Part shown: positions 10,493-19,324 of the stretch, one piece after another
Layout of the letters: each line of letters starts with the position of its first letter
Numbering within the stretch: the first letter of the stretch is position 1
NCBI RefSeq assembly: GCF_900636575.1
Contig: NZ_LR134293.1
Coordinates: forward strand, 490,001-545,000
DNA length: 55,000 nt
Source of the DNA: Streptococcus canis
Lineage (GTDB): Bacteria > Bacillota > Bacilli > Lactobacillales > Streptococcaceae
Reading direction: 5' to 3'
Position numbers and translations under genes: made by a program
Notes under the pieces: model-generated
What the model was told of the DNA's origin: nothing
Seen by the model: the letters and a program-made list of their open reading frames with translations, nothing else
Databases searched by the model: none

Positions 10493-10858
10493 TTAGAATT
10501 TCAATCCGTTTTCACGAGCTGCATCAGCCAAGGCTTTAACACGTCCGTGATAGAGATATCCACCGCGGTCAAACACCACTTCAGAAATACCTTTAGCCAC
10601 TGCACGTTCAGCAACAAGTTTGCCGACTACAACGGCCTGTTCTGTTTTTGTTCCTTTAGAAACGTCTTTATCAAGAGTTGATGCACTTGCGAGCGTTACA
10701 CCCGCTACGTCATCAATAACTTGAGCGTAGATGCCTGTATTAGAACGAAATACGTTCAAACGTGGGCGTTCTGCAGTTCCAGAGAGTTTACCGCGGACGC
10801 GACGATGGCGTTTTTGGCGGATTTTGTTTTTATCTGGTTTCGAAATCACAATTTTCAC
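10493..10858 (-). CDS. rplR: 50S ribosomal protein L18
   Basis: 121 residues with a basic N-terminus ([18 protein letters not shown]) and the [10 protein letters not shown] motif. It binds 5S rRNA and anchors it in the central protuberance with L5. It is 95 bases after rplF and 18 bases before rpsE. Confidence 0.98.
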   Translation of the reverse strand: MKIVISKPDKNKIRQKRHRRVRGKLSGTAERPRLNVFRSNTGIYAQVIDDVAGVTLASASTLDKDVSKGTKTEQAVVVGKLVAERAVAKGISEVVFDRGGYLYHGRVKALADAARENGLKF

Positions 10859-10953
10859 CTCTTAATTTTAATTCATTTGTCTGGTTGACAAGTTGGTAAT
10901 TGAACTTGTTAAACATAGCAAGCTCTACTGCTTGCCATGCCCAACTAAGACCA

Positions 10954-11490
10954 TTATTTACCAGTTTTACCTTCTTTAAGGCGTACATATTCACCAACGT
11001 AACGAATACCTTTACCTTTGTAAGGTTCTGGTGAACGTAAGCTACGGATGTAAGCAGCTGTTTGACCAACAACTTCTTTGTTGATTCCTTCAACTGAGAT
11101 TAAAGTTGGGTTAGCAACAGTGAACGTAATTCCTTCTGGAGCTTCAACTTCGTCTTGGTGAGACTTACCTACTGAAAGGACAAGTTTAGTCCCTTGAAGT
11201 TGAGCACGGTAACCGACACCCTTCATTTCAAGATCTTTTTTGAAACCTTCAGAAACACCTACAACCATGTTGTTCAAGTTTGCACGAGTTGTACCATGGA
11301 TTGTTTTCATTTCTTTTGAGTCGTTAGGACGTGCAAGAGTTACCTCAGTTCCTTCAACTTTGATTTCAATATTTTTGTTAAACTCACGAGTGAGTTCGCC
11401 TTTAGGGCCTTTTACAGTAACAACATTGTCGTTGTTAATGATTTCGACACCTGCTGGCAAAATAATAACTTTATTACCAATACGTGACAT
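10954..11490 (-). CDS. rplF: 50S ribosomal protein L6
   Basis: 178 residues built of two similar alpha/beta domains, ending in the conserved [21 protein letters not shown]. It binds 23S rRNA near the factor-binding site. The start has GGAG upstream. The preceding gap to rpsH (314 bases) is much longer than the 10-30 bases typical of this operon and carries repeat structures. Confidence 0.98.
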   Translation of the reverse strand: MSRIGNKVIILPAGVEIINNDNVVTVKGPKGELTREFNKNIEIKVEGTEVTLARPNDSKEMKTIHGTTRANLNNMVVGVSEGFKKDLEMKGVGYRAQLQGTKLVLSVGKSHQDEVEAPEGITFTVANPTLISVEGINKEVVGQTAAYIRSLRSPEPYKGKGIRYVGEYVRLKEGKTGK

Positions 11491-11591
11491 TATTTTTCTC
11501 CTGTTAAATTGTCAAGCCGCTAAGCGACTAGTTTTCACGGGGGTTTGATAGAATGATATACTTCAATTTATATTTCAAAATAGAACACTAA

Positions 11592-11675
11592 CTGTGGCCT
11601 GCGTGAAAAAGATAAATCTTCCTTGAGTGTAAACACTCTACGCCAGATTTTCTATTTTCACTTTGTCCACGACGC
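11592..11675 (-). repeat. Intergenic hairpin element, copy A
   Basis: The arms GTGAAAAAGATAAATCT (11603-11619) and AGATTTTCTATTTTCAC (11645-11661) are inverted and pair at most positions. Outside them, GTGGCCTGC and GTCCACG continue the partial pairing. The next spacer at 12312-12400 carries the same arms with a different loop. The pattern resembles small non-coding repeated elements of streptococci, but I cannot assign it to a named family. Confidence 0.7.
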
Positions 11676-11715
11676 TCTTAGCATCTTAAATTTTGAACAC
11701 AGCCGACGAACTAAC

Positions 11716-11776
11716 ATCTAAAATAGATAAACTATTTCGTTTGCAAGCAAACTACAATAGTTTCCTAATTTTAGAT
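11716..11776. repeat. 61-bp nested inverted repeat (cruciform)
   Basis: Three nested stems can be read: ATCTAAAAT with ATTTTAGAT, AAACTATT with AATAGTTT, and GTTTGC with GCAAAC around a two-base loop. On the minus-strand transcript this would make a strong hairpin just before rplF. No T-run follows, so it is not a standard terminator. Confidence 0.75.
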
Positions 11777-11804
11777 CGTTCGCTACGGCTTTTGTATCAT
11801 AATT

Positions 11805-12203
11805 TTACCAAACGTATGCGATAACTTCTCCACCAACGTTCTTTTGACGTGCTTCTTTATCAGTCAAAAGACCTTCTGATGTAGAAATAATGGCAATTCC
11901 AAGTCCGTTAAGAACTTTAGGGATATCTTCACGTTTTGCATAAGCACGAAGACCTGGTTTTGAGACACGTTTCAAGTTAGTAATAACGCGCTCACCGTTT
12001 TGTCCATATTTAAGGAATACACGGATGATGCCTTGTTTGTCATCTTCGATAACTTCAACGTTTTTTACAAAACCTTCACGTTTAAGGATTTCTGCAATCC
12101 CTTTTTTGATGTTTGAAGCAGGTACTTCTAACACTTCATGTTTCACTTGGTTAGCGTTACGGATACGTGTTAAAAAGTCTGCAATTGGGTCAGTCATAAC
12201 CAT
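11805..12203 (-). CDS. rpsH: 30S ribosomal protein S8
   Basis: 132 residues starting [19 protein letters not shown] and ending GGEVIAYVW, both conserved. It binds the central domain of 16S rRNA early in assembly; in E. coli it is the autoregulator of the spc operon. It is flanked by long spacers on both sides (205 and 314 bases), which is unusual. The start codon is preceded by AGGAGAAATATAAA. Confidence 0.98.
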   Translation of the reverse strand: MVMTDPIADFLTRIRNANQVKHEVLEVPASNIKKGIAEILKREGFVKNVEVIEDDKQGIIRVFLKYGQNGERVITNLKRVSKPGLRAYAKREDIPKVLNGLGIAIISTSEGLLTDKEARQKNVGGEVIAYVW

Positions 12204-12311
12204 TTTATATTTCTCCTCTTACTAGTAGTTTGAATCAATCACTTGCTAGTTAATCGTGCCCGACCGGGCGAGTTGTCCAACTGAGATGATGAGTTTAGTT
12301 GAACATGAGCT

Positions 12312-12400
12312 ACGACCTGTGTGAAAAAGATAAATCTTCCTAGAAGGCAAGCAATCTTTGTCTGATTTTCTATTTTCACTCTGTCTGCTACGCTCTTTAT
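12312..12400 (-). repeat. Intergenic hairpin element, copy B
   Basis: The arms GTGAAAAAGATAAATCT (12321-12337) and TGATTTTCTATTTTCAC (12363-12379) match copy A almost exactly, while the loop differs. The flanking CTACGACCTGT and CTGTCTGCTACGC echo those of copy A. It lies in the 205-base rpsN-rpsH spacer, which also holds a GCCCGACCGGGC palindrome. Confidence 0.7.
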
Positions 12401-12408
12401 ATCATTTT

Positions 12409-12594
12409 TTACCAAGAAGCTTTAACAACACCTGGAATTTGACCTTTGTAAGCCAATTCACGGAAACAAACACGGCAAAGTTTAAACTTGCGGTAAACGG
12501 AATGTGGACGTCCACATTTTTCACAGCGAGTATAAGCTTGTGTAGAGTGTTTTGCAGGACGTTTGTTCTTAGCAATCATAGATTTTTTAGCCAA
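12409..12594 (-). CDS. rpsN: 30S ribosomal protein S14, zinc-binding type Z
   Basis: 61 residues, the short zinc form. C24, C27, C40 and C43 form two CxxC pairs (RCEKCG and LCRVCF). Many Firmicutes keep a longer zinc-free copy elsewhere for zinc starvation; none is in this window. It lies 15 bases after rplE. Confidence 0.97.
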
Positions 12595-12609
12595 TTTATT
12601 TACCCCCTA

Positions 12610-13152
12610 TTATTTTGCAAAAGGCATTCCAAGGCCTTTAAGCAATTCACGTGATTCTTCGTCAGTATTTGCAGTAGTGACGATTACGATATCAAGACCA
12701 CGCACTTTATCAACGTCATCGAAGTTGATTTCCGGGAAGATAAGTTGTTCTTTCACACCAAGAGTGTAGTTACCACGTCCGTCAAATGATTTTGTTGGAA
12801 CACCGTGGAAGTCACGAACACGAGGAAGTGAAACGCTAACTAATTTGTCTAGGAATTCGTACATACGTTCGCCACGAAGAGTAACCTTCGCACCAATCGC
12901 AACACCTTCACGAAGACGGAAGCCAGCGATTGATTTCTTAGCTTTAGTAATCAGTGGTTTTTGACCTGAGATAAGTGCTAATTCAGCAGCAGCTTTCTCA
13001 AGGTTTTTTGCGTTTGATACAGCATCACCAACACCCATGTTAAGAACGATTTTCTCAACTTTTGGCACAGCCATAACTGATGTGTAATTGAATTTCTCTG
13101 TCAACGCAGGAATTACTTCGTTAGTATATTTTTCTTTTAAACGATTTGCCAT
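12610..13152 (-). CDS. rplE: 50S ribosomal protein L5
   Basis: 180 residues with the conserved segments [10 protein letters not shown] and PKTKSFDG-like [15 protein letters not shown]. It binds 5S rRNA with L18 and contacts P-site tRNA. It lies between rplX (23 bases) and rpsN (15 bases). Confidence 0.98.
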   Translation of the reverse strand: MANRLKEKYTNEVIPALTEKFNYTSVMAVPKVEKIVLNMGVGDAVSNAKNLEKAAAELALISGQKPLITKAKKSIAGFRLREGVAIGAKVTLRGERMYEFLDKLVSVSLPRVRDFHGVPTKSFDGRGNYTLGVKEQLIFPEINFDDVDKVRGLDIVIVTTANTDEESRELLKGLGMPFAK

Positions 13153-13175
13153 TATGCTTCTCCTTTCCTTCGTGA

Positions 13176-13481
13176 TTAATCAAGCACTTCGCCTGATTTT
13201 TTGTTGTAACGTACTTTTTTGCCGTCAACAACTTTATAACCAACACGTCCAGCCACACCATTTTTATCTAAAACTTGAACGTTAGATACATGGATTGGAG
13301 CTTCTTTTTCAACGATAGCACCTTGAGGGTTTTCAGTATTTGGTTTTTGGTGTTTTTTGATCATTCCAACACCTTCGACTACAACTTTGTTAACTTTTGG
13401 AAGTGCTTTAAGAACAACAGCCTCAGTGCCTTTATCCTTACCAGCAATTACGCGAACTTTGTCGCCTTTTTTTACAAACAT
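13176..13481 (-). CDS. rplX: 50S ribosomal protein L24
   Basis: 101 residues with an N-terminal KOW motif ([17 protein letters not shown]). It is an assembly initiator that binds the 5' domain of 23S rRNA. It follows rplN after an 83-base gap that carries a CCCTAGGT/ACCTAGGG hairpin (13522-13539). Confidence 0.98.
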   Translation of the reverse strand: MFVKKGDKVRVIAGKDKGTEAVVLKALPKVNKVVVEGVGMIKKHQKPNTENPQGAIVEKEAPIHVSNVQVLDKNGVAGRVGYKVVDGKKVRYNKKSGEVLD

Positions 13482-13564
13482 TCTGGGTTTCTCCTATTAA
13501 TTTCTTACGCCCTGATGGGCACCCTAGGTAAACCTAGGGGACTTAGTTTGTTTAATTTTTAAAA

Positions 13565-13933
13565 TTAAAGTACTTCTGGTGCAAGTGAAACGATCTTCAT
13601 GTAACCACCTTCACGCAATTCACGTGCAACAGGGCCGAAGATACGAGTTCCACGAGGAGTTTTGTCGTCACGGATGACTACAGCAGCGTTGTCGTCAAAT
13701 TTGATGTATGAACCGTCTGGACGGCGAGCACCAGTTTTTGTACGAACGATAACAGCTTTAACCACGTCACCTTTTTTAACTGCTCCACCAGGAGTAGCTT
13801 GTTTTACAGAAGCAACGATTACGTCACCGATGTTAGCGAATTTACGTCCTGAACCACCAAGAACTTTGATAGTCAAGATCTCACGAGCACCGCTATTATC
13901 AGCAACTTTCAAGCGAGTTTCTTGTTGAATCAT
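13565..13933 (-). CDS. rplN: 50S ribosomal protein L14
   Basis: 122 residues starting [19 protein letters not shown], one of the best conserved ribosomal proteins. It lies at the subunit interface and contacts 16S rRNA. It starts the spc part of the cluster, 24 bases after rpsQ. Confidence 0.98.
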   Translation of the reverse strand: MIQQETRLKVADNSGAREILTIKVLGGSGRKFANIGDVIVASVKQATPGGAVKKGDVVKAVIVRTKTGARRPDGSYIKFDDNAAVVIRDDKTPRGTRIFGPVARELREGGYMKIVSLAPEVL

Positions 13934-13957
13934 TTCAATTTTCTCCTTTTAGTTTGA

Positions 13958-14218
13958 TTAGATAATAACAGCTTCTTCCACAACTTCTACAAGACGGAAA
14001 TGTTTTGTAGCTGATAAGGGACGAGTTTCCATGATACGAACAATATCGCCTTCTTTAGCAAGGTTCTTTTCATCATGTGCTTTGTATTTTTTAGAATAGT
14101 TGATACGTTTACCATAGACTGGGTGGTTACGTTTTGTTTCAACTACGACAGTGATTGTTTTGTCCATCTTGTCAGATACTACACGTCCAACAAGGGTTTT
14201 ACGTTGATTACGTTCCAT
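13958..14218 (-). CDS. rpsQ: 30S ribosomal protein S17
   Basis: 86 residues, an OB-fold protein with [18 protein letters not shown] near the start. It binds the 5' domain of 16S rRNA early in assembly. It lies between rpmC (27 bases) and rplN (24 bases). Confidence 0.98.
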   Translation of the reverse strand: MERNQRKTLVGRVVSDKMDKTITVVVETKRNHPVYGKRINYSKKYKAHDEKNLAKEGDIVRIMETRPLSATKHFRLVEVVEEAVII

Positions 14219-14245
14219 TATTAGAATTTCTCCTTTCCCAATCTA

Positions 14246-14452
14246 TTATTTCATTTCAGATTGCACAGTTTTAACACGTGCAATTTGTTTTTTAACTTCG
14301 TTCAAACGAGCAGTTTGATCAAGTTGACCTGCTGCAGCTTGAAAACGAAGGTCGAAAAGTTCTTTCTTGAGTTCGTTTTCTTTTTTAGCAAGCTCTTCTT
14401 GAGACAAGCCACGAAGCTCAGCAACAAACTTTTTGATTTCTTCAAGTTTCAT
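14246..14452 (-). CDS. rpmC: 50S ribosomal protein L29
   Basis: 68 residues, mostly helical ([18 protein letters not shown]), lying near the tunnel exit beside L23 and the docking site for trigger factor and SRP. It is nine bases after rplP. Confidence 0.97.
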   Translation of the reverse strand: MKLEEIKKFVAELRGLSQEELAKKENELKKELFDLRFQAAAGQLDQTARLNEVKKQIARVKTVQSEMK

Positions 14453-14461
14453 GTCTTCTCC

Positions 14462-14875
14462 TTATTCTGCTTCACGTTTTACGAATTTACATTTTACTGG
14501 TAATTTGTGGCTAGCAAGACGAAGTGCTTCGCGAGCGATTTCTTCAGAGACGCCTGCAACTTCAAACATTACTTTACCACGTTTAACCGGTGCTACCCAA
14601 CCTTCAGGTGCCCCTTTACCAGAACCCATACGAACTCCGATAGCTTTCGCTGTGTAAGATTTGTGAGGGAAGATTTTAATCCAAACTTTACCGCCACGTT
14701 TCATGTAACGAGTCATCGCGATACGAGCAGCTTCGATTTGACGGTTAGTGATCCATGAGCTAGTTGCAGCTTGAAGACCATATTCACCAAAATCTACAGT
14801 TTTTCCACCTTTTGCTTCACCACGCATTTTCCCACGGAACTCACGACGGTGTTTAACACGTTTAGGTACTAACAT
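14462..14875 (-). CDS. rplP: 50S ribosomal protein L16
   Basis: 137 residues starting [19 protein letters not shown]. It contacts A-site tRNA and 5S rRNA and helps shape the peptidyl-transferase region. It starts only three bases after the rpsC stop, so translation of the two is probably coupled. Confidence 0.98.
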   Translation of the reverse strand: MLVPKRVKHRREFRGKMRGEAKGGKTVDFGEYGLQAATSSWITNRQIEAARIAMTRYMKRGGKVWIKIFPHKSYTAKAIGVRMGSGKGAPEGWVAPVKRGKVMFEVAGVSEEIAREALRLASHKLPVKCKFVKREAE

Positions 14876-14878
14876 TTG

Positions 14879-15532
14879 TTATTTGCCTCCTTTAGTGTTT
14901 TTGCGAGCTGGAAGAACTTCACCACGATAGATCCAAACTTTAACACCAAGTTTACCATATGTAGTGTCTGCTTCTTCCCAAGCGTAATCGATATCAGCAC
15001 GAAGGGTGTGAAGTGGAACAGTTCCTTCTGAGTAACCTTCTGCACGAGCGATATCAGCACCGTTCAAACGGCCAGATACTTGAGTTTTAATCCCTTTAGC
15101 TCCAGCACGCATTGTACGTTGGATAGCTTGTTTTTGAGCACGACGGAAAGCAACACGTTGCTCAAGTTGACGAGCAATGTTTTCACCAACAAGGTGAGCA
15201 TCAAGATCTGGTTGTTTGATTTCGATGATGTTGATGTGCACTTGTTTTCCAGTTAATTTATTAAGTTGAGCACGAAGTGCGTCAACGTTTGCGCCACCTT
15301 TACCGATAACCATACCTGGTTTTGCAGTGTGAAGCGAAACAATAACTTTATTCACAGCACGTTCAATTTCGATAGTTGAAACTGAAGCTTCTGCCAATTC
15401 TTTGTTAATGAATTTACGGATTGCAAGATCTTCATGAAGGTAATCCGCGTATTCTTTTTCAGCATACCATTTCGCATCCCAGTCACGGATGATACCGACA
15501 CGCATACCAATTGGATGTACTTTTTGACCCAC
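14879..15532 (-). CDS. rpsC: 30S ribosomal protein S3
   Basis: 217 residues. Residues about 20-110 form a type II KH domain with the [13 protein letters not shown] loop, and a C-terminal S3 domain follows. It lines the mRNA entry channel and has helicase-supporting basic residues. It lies 12 bases after rplV. Confidence 0.98.
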   Translation of the reverse strand: MGQKVHPIGMRVGIIRDWDAKWYAEKEYADYLHEDLAIRKFINKELAEASVSTIEIERAVNKVIVSLHTAKPGMVIGKGGANVDALRAQLNKLTGKQVHINIIEIKQPDLDAHLVGENIARQLEQRVAFRRAQKQAIQRTMRAGAKGIKTQVSGRLNGADIARAEGYSEGTVPLHTLRADIDYAWEEADTTYGKLGVKVWIYRGEVLPARKNTKGGK

Positions 15533-15544
15533 GATTTTACCTCC

Positions 15545-15889
15545 TTATTTTTCTGATACAACTACTGTTACGTGAGTTGTACGCTTGTTGATTGGTGAAG
15601 CTGAACCTTTCGCACGTGGACGGAAACGTTTCATTGTTGGCCCTTCGTTAGCGAATGTTTCAGATACGACCAAGTTAGCTTTTTCCAAACCAAAGTTGTT
15701 TTCTGCGTTTGCAATAGCTGAGTTAAGAGTTTTCTCAATAACACGAGCTGCTTTGTTTGGAGTGAATTTTAAGATTGCGATTGCATCAGCAACTTTCTTA
15801 CCACGGATAAGATCAAGTACTAAACGTGTTTTACGAGGTGAAACACGCACTGTACGAGCCATTGCTTTAGCTGAAGTAATTTCTGCCAT
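15545..15889 (-). CDS. rplV: 50S ribosomal protein L22
   Basis: 114 residues. The long hairpin loop (about residues 80-100, including [17 protein letters not shown]) reaches into the peptide exit tunnel, where changes in L22 are known to affect macrolide binding. The loop looks ordinary here. It lies 15 bases after rpsS. Confidence 0.98.
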   Translation of the reverse strand: MAEITSAKAMARTVRVSPRKTRLVLDLIRGKKVADAIAILKFTPNKAARVIEKTLNSAIANAENNFGLEKANLVVSETFANEGPTMKRFRPRAKGSASPINKRTTHVTVVVSEK

Positions 15890-15904
15890 TGTGTCCTCCT
15901 CCTA

Positions 15905-16183
15905 TTAACGACGTGTTTTCTTGTCGTCAGCTGCGTGACCTTTGTAAGTACGGGTTGGTGCAAATTCACCAAGCTTGTGACCTACCATGTCTTCTTGGAT
16001 GTAAACTGGTACGTGTTTACGTCCATCATAAACTGCGATTGTATATCCGATGAAACTTGGGAAAATCGTTGAACGACGTGACCAAGTTTTGATTACTTTT
16101 TTCTTTTCGTCGTTTGCTTGAGCTTCAACTTTTTTCATCAAATGCTCATCGACGAAAGGTCCTTTTTTAAGACTACGTCCCAT
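15905..16183 (-). CDS. rpsS: 30S ribosomal protein S19
   Basis: 92 residues beginning [20 protein letters not shown], conserved throughout. It binds the head of the small subunit with S13. A 138-base gap with several small inverted repeats (for example AATAGCA/TGCTATT) separates it from rplB. Confidence 0.98.
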
Positions 16184-16321
16184 TTTGTAGTTTTCTCCTT
16201 TAAATAATGTACCACAGCGGCTTGAGATCAGGGATGATACCCCAAACTCTACCGAGTTGGCGGAATAAATAGCAATGCTATTGTAACGGTGTCCTAGCAG
16301 GCTTTAAGCAGCTTGCTGAGA

Positions 16322-17155
16322 TTATTTTTCGTTACGACGACGAACGATAAGTTTGTCTGATTTAGCTTTCTTATTACGAGTTTTAAGACCAAGCGCTGGT
16401 TTACCCCATGGAGTTGATGGCGCTTTACGTCCAACTGGTGCTTTACCTTCACCACCACCGTGTGGGTGATCGTTAGGGTTCATTACAGAACCACGAACTG
16501 TTGGGCGGATACCTTTCCAACGGCTACGTCCTGCTTTACCAATGTTAACAAGTGATTGTTGTTCGTTACCTACAGTACCGATAGTTGCACGGCATGTGCC
16601 AAGAATCATACGAACTTCGCCTGATTGAAGACGAACAAGAACATATTTACCTTCTTGACCAAGTACTTGAGCAGAAGCTCCAGCTGCACGAACAAGTTCT
16701 CCACCTTTACCAGGTTTCAACTCAATGTTGTGAACAACTGTACCGACAGGAATGTTTGCTAATGGAAGTGCGTTACCAACTTTGATGTCGGCATCTGGAC
16801 CAGAAACAATACGTTGCCCTACTTCAAGACCTTTAGGTGCAATGATGTAAGCTTTAACACCGTCAGTGTAATGTACAAGTGCGATGTTTGCAGTACGGTT
16901 TGGATCGTATTCGATTGTTTTAACAACTGCTTCAACACCGTCTTTGTTACGTTTAAAGTCGATCAAACGGTAATGACGTTTGTGTCCACCACCTTGGTGA
17001 CGAACTGTGATGCGACCATTGTTGTTACGACCAGCTTTGCTCTTAAGAGAAACAAGCAATGATTTCTCAGGTGTGCTTGTTGTGATTTCCGCGAAATCCA
17101 AAGAAGTCATGTTACGACGGCCATTTGTCGTTGGTTTATAAACTTTAATACCCAC
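16322..17155 (-). CDS. rplB: 50S ribosomal protein L2
   Basis: 277 residues, an OB-fold plus SH3-like domain, needed for subunit joining and peptidyl transfer. The conserved C-terminal [19 protein letters not shown] contains the histidine long linked to activity. It lies 17 bases after rplW. Confidence 0.98.
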   Translation of the reverse strand: MGIKVYKPTTNGRRNMTSLDFAEITTSTPEKSLLVSLKSKAGRNNNGRITVRHQGGGHKRHYRLIDFKRNKDGVEAVVKTIEYDPNRTANIALVHYTDGVKAYIIAPKGLEVGQRIVSGPDADIKVGNALPLANIPVGTVVHNIELKPGKGGELVRAAGASAQVLGQEGKYVLVRLQSGEVRMILGTCRATIGTVGNEQQSLVNIGKAGRSRWKGIRPTVRGSVMNPNDHPHGGGEGKAPVGRKAPSTPWGKPALGLKTRNKKAKSDKLIVRRRNEK

Positions 17156-17172
17156 GTTATTTCCTCCTTAGA

Positions 17173-17469
17173 TTATTCAGCTTCAGCTGCGAACAACTCG
17201 ATTGCTTTAGAATCAGCTGTAAGAGTGATGATAGCTTTTTTAGTTTTTGAAGTGAAACCTGTGTAACGACCAACGCGTTTTGCTTTTGGTTTAACGTTAA
17301 CAGTGTTTACACTTGCAACTTTAACTCCGTCAAAGGCAGCTTCAACAGCTTGTTTGATCAAAAGTTTGTGTGCACGAGTATCAACTTCGAAAGTGTATTT
17401 GCCTGCTTCAAGAGCAATCATTGACTTCTCAGTGATAACTGGTTTTTTGATTACGTCGTACAAATTCAT
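17173..17469 (-). CDS. rplW: 50S ribosomal protein L23
   Basis: 98 residues starting [17 protein letters not shown]. It sits at the tunnel exit and forms the docking site for trigger factor and signal recognition particle. Its ATG overlaps the rplD stop by one base, which implies translational coupling. Confidence 0.98.
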   Translation of the reverse strand: MNLYDVIKKPVITEKSMIALEAGKYTFEVDTRAHKLLIKQAVEAAFDGVKVASVNTVNVKPKAKRVGRYTGFTSKTKKAIITLTADSKAIELFAAEAE

Positions 17470-18092
17470 TATGCAAGAACCTCCTCAATTGTAGAGATTG
17501 CTTCTTTAGTAACAAGAAGTTTGTCTGCGTTCACGATATCAAGAACACTTGCAGTCGCTGCAGTTGCAACAGTTACGTTTGGAAGATTACGTGCAGAAAG
17601 TGCTGCAAATTCGTTTCCTTCTTCAACAAGAACAAGTACTTTTGTATCAATGCTAAGAGCTGAAAGCACTTTTGCAAATTCAGCAGTTTTTGGTGCTGCA
17701 AATGAAAGGCCTTCTACAGCTACAAATTTATCTTCAGCAACTTTTGCTGAGTAAACTGATTTCAAAGCAAGGCGACGAACTTTTTGTGGAAGTTTGTATC
17801 CGTATGAACGTGGAGTTGGTCCAAAGACAACACCACCACCACGCCATTGTGGTGAGCGGATAGAACCTTGACGAGCACGTCCAGTTCCTTTTTGACGCCA
17901 TGGTTTACGTCCACCACCTGATACTGCTGAACGGTTTTTAACCGCATGAGTACCTTGGCGAAGGCTAGCGCGTTGGCTAATTACAACATCAAAAACAACT
18001 GATTCGTTTGGTTCGATACCGAAGATAGCGTCGTTCAATTCAACTGAGCTAACTTCTTTACCAGTTTGGTCAAATAGTTTTACGTTTGCCAT
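17469..18092 (-). CDS. rplD: 50S ribosomal protein L4
   Basis: 207 residues. The extended loop (about 45-100, with [20 protein letters not shown]) lines the exit tunnel opposite L22. In E. coli L4 represses its own S10 operon; whether it does so here is unknown. It lies 23 bases after rplC. Confidence 0.98.
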
Positions 18093-18115
18093 TTTAACTG
18101 TTTTCTCCTTTCTTA

Positions 18116-18742
18116 TTATTTAGCAGCTTTAACTGCTGATTTGATAGTGATAAGAGATTTCTTAGCACCTGGTACGTTACCTTTAATAAGGATAACGTTC
18201 TTTTCTGGGATAACTTGTACAATTTCAAGGTTTTGAATTGTCACACGGTTACCACCCATACGTCCTGCCAAGTGTTTGTTTTTGAAAACACGGTTTGGCG
18301 CAACAGGTCCCATTGAACCTGGACGACGGTGGTAACGAGAACCGTGAGCCATAGGACCACGTGATTGACCATGGCGTTTGATAACACCTTGGAAACCTTT
18401 ACCTTTTGAAGTACCAGTTACATCAACAACATCACCGGCTGCGAATGTATCAACAGTAATTTCTGATCCTACTTCTAAGCCTTCAATGTTTTTGAATTCA
18501 CGAATGAAGCGCTTAGGAGCTGTGTTAGCTTTTGCTACATGGCCTTTGGCAGGTTTGTTGCTCAATACTTCGCGTTTGTCATCAAAACCAACTTGAACTG
18601 CTTCGTAACCATCTGTTTCAACAGTTTTAACTTGAAGCACAACGTTTGGAGTTGCTTCAATGACAGTAACAGGGATAAATTCACCAGATTCAGTGAAGAT
18701 TTGAGTCATTCCCACTTTTTTCCCTAAGATTCCTTTTGTCAT
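18116..18742 (-). CDS. rplC: 50S ribosomal protein L3
   Basis: 208 residues starting [20 protein letters not shown]. The central loop [20 protein letters not shown] reaches towards the peptidyl-transferase centre. It is the second gene of the S10 operon, 73 bases after rpsJ. Confidence 0.98.
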
Positions 18743-18815
18743 GAGAAAATATTTCCTTTTCTTAATAATATTTCAAAAAGTTTTTTACGAGCGTTTTTTG
18801 TGCTCAGAAATCAGA

Positions 18816-19124
18816 TTAAAGTTTGATTTCTACGTTAACACCACTTGGAAGATCCAATTTCATAAGAGCGTCAACAGTCTTTTGAGTTGGGTTCACGATG
18901 TCGATAAGACGTTTGTGTGTACGCATTTCAAATTGTTCGCGAGAATCTTTGTATTTGTGAGTCGCACGAATAATTGTGTAAAGACTACGTTCTGTTGGAA
19001 GTGGAACTGGTCCAGCTACAGTCGCACCAGTGCGAGTTGCAGTTTCAACGATTTTTTCTGCCGCTGTGTCAAGTGTACGGTGTTCGTACGCTTTCAAACG
19101 GATACGAATTTTTTTGTTTGCCAT
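18816..19124 (-). CDS. rpsJ: 30S ribosomal protein S10 (NusE)
   Basis: 102 residues starting [19 protein letters not shown]. Besides its place in the head of the 30S subunit, S10 is NusE, the transcription antitermination partner of NusB. It is the first gene of the 28-gene ribosomal cluster and has its own promoter and a leader of roughly 130 bases. Confidence 0.98.
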
Positions 19125-19256
19125 CTTTTTCTCCTTTTTCGTCTATTTAAGATAATAGGCTAGCTCCTCAAGAAAACCAACACGAGTTGCGTGGCAATGC
19201 AACCGAGCGTATCACAACCTCTTGTATCATAGCTAAAGCTGTATTTTTACAGCACC
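19125..19256 (-). promoter_or_regulatory. Structured leader of the S10 operon
   Basis: About 130 bases separate the promoter from rpsJ. The leader contains GTTGC/GCAAC and CTGTA/TACAG stem pairs and ends in a strong ribosome site (AAAAAGGAG). An autoregulatory leader is plausible by analogy with other S10 operons, but no known family motif is recognised. Confidence 0.4.
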
Positions 19257-19261
19257 ACAAT

Positions 19262-19290
19262 ATAATAACAGAATCAACCAAGCATTTCAA
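19262..19290 (-). promoter_or_regulatory. Promoter of the S10-spc-alpha cluster
   Basis: Minus strand -35 TTGAAA (19285-19290), 17-bp spacer, -10 TATTAT (19262-19267). It is the only strong promoter-like match before rpsJ. The left end of an insertion sequence begins about 35 bases upstream of the -35 box, leaving the promoter intact. Confidence 0.75.
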
Positions 19291-19324
19291 GCTTTTTTGA
19301 TATTTTTTCAAAAAAAAGTTACCT

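Larger units (their letters stand above)
11491..11804 (-). other. Long rpsH-rplF spacer with a hairpin element and a cruciform
   Basis: A 314-base gap within the spc operon without a credible gene. It holds two structured parts: a hairpin element at 11592-11675 that recurs in the next spacer, and a nested 61-bp inverted repeat at 11716-11776 whose outer flanks (GCCGACGAAC and GTTCGCTACGGC) also roughly pair. Confidence 0.7.

Noticed and set aside
16184..16321. A T-box or riboswitch in the rpsS-rplB gap
   Set aside because: Only small inverted repeats are present, with no T-box bulge motif, specifier or terminator.
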